Source: an uncultured Erysipelotrichaceae bacterium (GTDB taxonomy: Bacteria > Bacillota_I > Bacilli_A > RF39 > UBA660). Taken from it: DNA of 17,242 bases. Made by a program: the position numbers and the translations under genes. Below are positions 16,764-17,242 of this stretch, in pieces (within the stretch, counting starts at the first letter, position 1; each line of letters starts with the position of its first letter). A model generated the notes under the pieces. That model saw only the letters and a program-made list of their open reading frames with translations. It was not told where the DNA came from and did not search any database. Location: the NCBI GenBank assembly GCA_902783405.1, contig CACZQZ010000049.1, positions 1 through 17,242 of the forward strand, given 5' to 3'.

Positions 16764-17203
16764 GAGAAGCTACTGGTGGAGCATTGATTATCAATATTAT
16801 TTTAACTTTTATCATTCTCTTTCTAGCACTGCTCGCAACATCGGTTAATTATAGTAAAGCTTTTAAAGTTAATAATAGAATTATTAACTTGATTGAAAAA
16901 GATCGTGGTTATAATGCTAAAACAAAATCTGCTATAGATAAGTATTTAAAAAATGTTGGATATGTTGTTACAACAGTGCAAAATACTTGTGAAAGAGAAA
17001 AAGGAAAATTTACGCCAAATGCCAGCAAAGTAACAACTTTAAATAGAGATATTGGTTATAAATATTGTGTGTATCAAGTACAAGATGGAAGCAATAAAGT
17101 TTATTATAAAGTTGTTACTTATATGTATTTTGATATTCCAATCATTAATGAAGTTGCCAAAATACCTGTAACTGGAGAAACAAGAAGTTTTGTAAAAATT
17201 TAA
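16760..17203 (+). CDS. One-TM pilin-like protein with a Cys pair (paralog 2)
   Basis: The last gene of the operon, 147 residues. It has the same layout as the previous product: MREATGG, hydrophobic helix (about 7-28), NYSKAFKVNNRIINLIEKDRG, cysteines at 77 and 103, and a TYMYFDIPIINEV segment near the C-terminus. The spacing between the two cysteines is 8 residues longer than in paralog 1, while the protein is 17 residues shorter overall. The disulfide, if formed, would lie outside the membrane. The gene overlaps its neighbour by 4 nt and is followed 11 nt later by the operon terminator. Probable minor pilin or pseudopilin; a heterodimer with paralog 1 is possible (inference). Confidence 0.82.
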   Translation: MREATGGALIINIILTFIILFLALLATSVNYSKAFKVNNRIINLIEKDRGYNAKTKSAIDKYLKNVGYVVTTVQNTCEREKGKFTPNASKVTTLNRDIGYKYCVYQVQDGSNKVYYKVVTYMYFDIPIINEVAKIPVTGETRSFVKI

Positions 17204-17214
17204 ATTAATCATTT

Positions 17215-17240
17215 GAAAACTTATAAAGTTTTCTTTTTTT
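17215..17240 (+). terminator. Intrinsic terminator of the Tad-like operon
   Basis: A perfect 8-bp stem, GAAAACTT (17215-17222) with AAGTTTTC (17226-17233) around an ATA loop, is followed directly by seven T (17234-17240). It sits 11 nt after the last stop codon and marks the end of the operon, so the gene set in the window is probably complete on this side. Confidence 0.88.
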
Positions 17241-17242
17241 AC

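Noticed and set aside
12291..17203. Competence (ComG) or type II secretion locus
   Set aside because: The ATPase has CpaF/VirB11-type motifs without a zinc tetracysteine. Two separate platform proteins plus a SAF-domain protein fit Tad, and no ComGC-like prepilin is present.
1..17242. Mycoplasma-type genetic code (TGA as Trp) because of the very low GC
   Set aside because: TGA ends addB and the gene at 16269-16763 exactly at 4-nt overlaps with the next start codons, and tryptophans are coded by TGG.
1..17242. CRISPR arrays, tRNA or rRNA genes, insertion sequences, attachment sites
   Set aside because: I saw no spaced direct repeats, cloverleaf sequences, transposase genes or terminal inverted repeats.

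Overview
The window reads as chromosomal DNA of a very AT-rich, Gram-positive-type (Firmicutes, Bacilli-like) bacterium, possibly one of the reduced-genome gut lineages. The basis is low GC, Shine-Dalgarno (SD) sites of the AGGAGGTGAT type, an AddAB rather than RecBCD helicase-nuclease, and no outer-membrane secretin. TGA is used as a stop (ends of addB and of the gene at 16269-16763) and tryptophan is read from TGG, so this is genetic code 11 and not the mycoplasma code. The exact lineage is inference.

Left end (1-504): the 5' part of an unrecognised gene runs leftward off the window. It is separated from addB by a short divergent region holding two back-to-back sigma-A-type promoters, each with a 17-bp spacer. 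Next (505-6026) comes the recombinational repair pair addB-addA, overlapping by 4 nt and closed by an intrinsic terminator at 6046-6069. AddB is much shorter than usual and has no N-terminal Walker A, but it keeps its nuclease and Fe-S cysteine motifs. AddA is complete in all helicase motifs and has its own nuclease domain.

The rest (6282-17203) is one tightly packed ten-gene operon on the + strand. It starts after an AT-rich gap with a probable extended -10 promoter and ends at a strong terminator at 17215-17240, so it appears complete. In order it encodes: a five-TM membrane protein with a large external domain; a signal-peptide, single-TM surface protein; a 1117-residue secreted protein with 38 cysteines by my count; a one-TM pilin-like protein; a CpaB/RcpC-like SAF-domain protein; a CpaF/TadA-type secretion ATPase with an unusual disordered tail; two TadB/TadC-like inner-membrane platform proteins; and two tandem paralogous one-TM pilin-like proteins that share a cysteine pair.

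Together these look like a minimal monoderm Tad-type pilus or secretion machine. The CpaF ATPase would energise the TadB/TadC platform, the small one-TM proteins would be pilin or pseudopilin subunits, and the giant Cys-rich protein with its two membrane partners would be the dedicated surface cargo, tip adhesin or scaffold. The ATPase and platform calls follow from visible motifs. The role of the cargo and of the two upstream membrane proteins is inference. No prepilin peptidase, TadZ/CpaE or secretin is encoded in the window.
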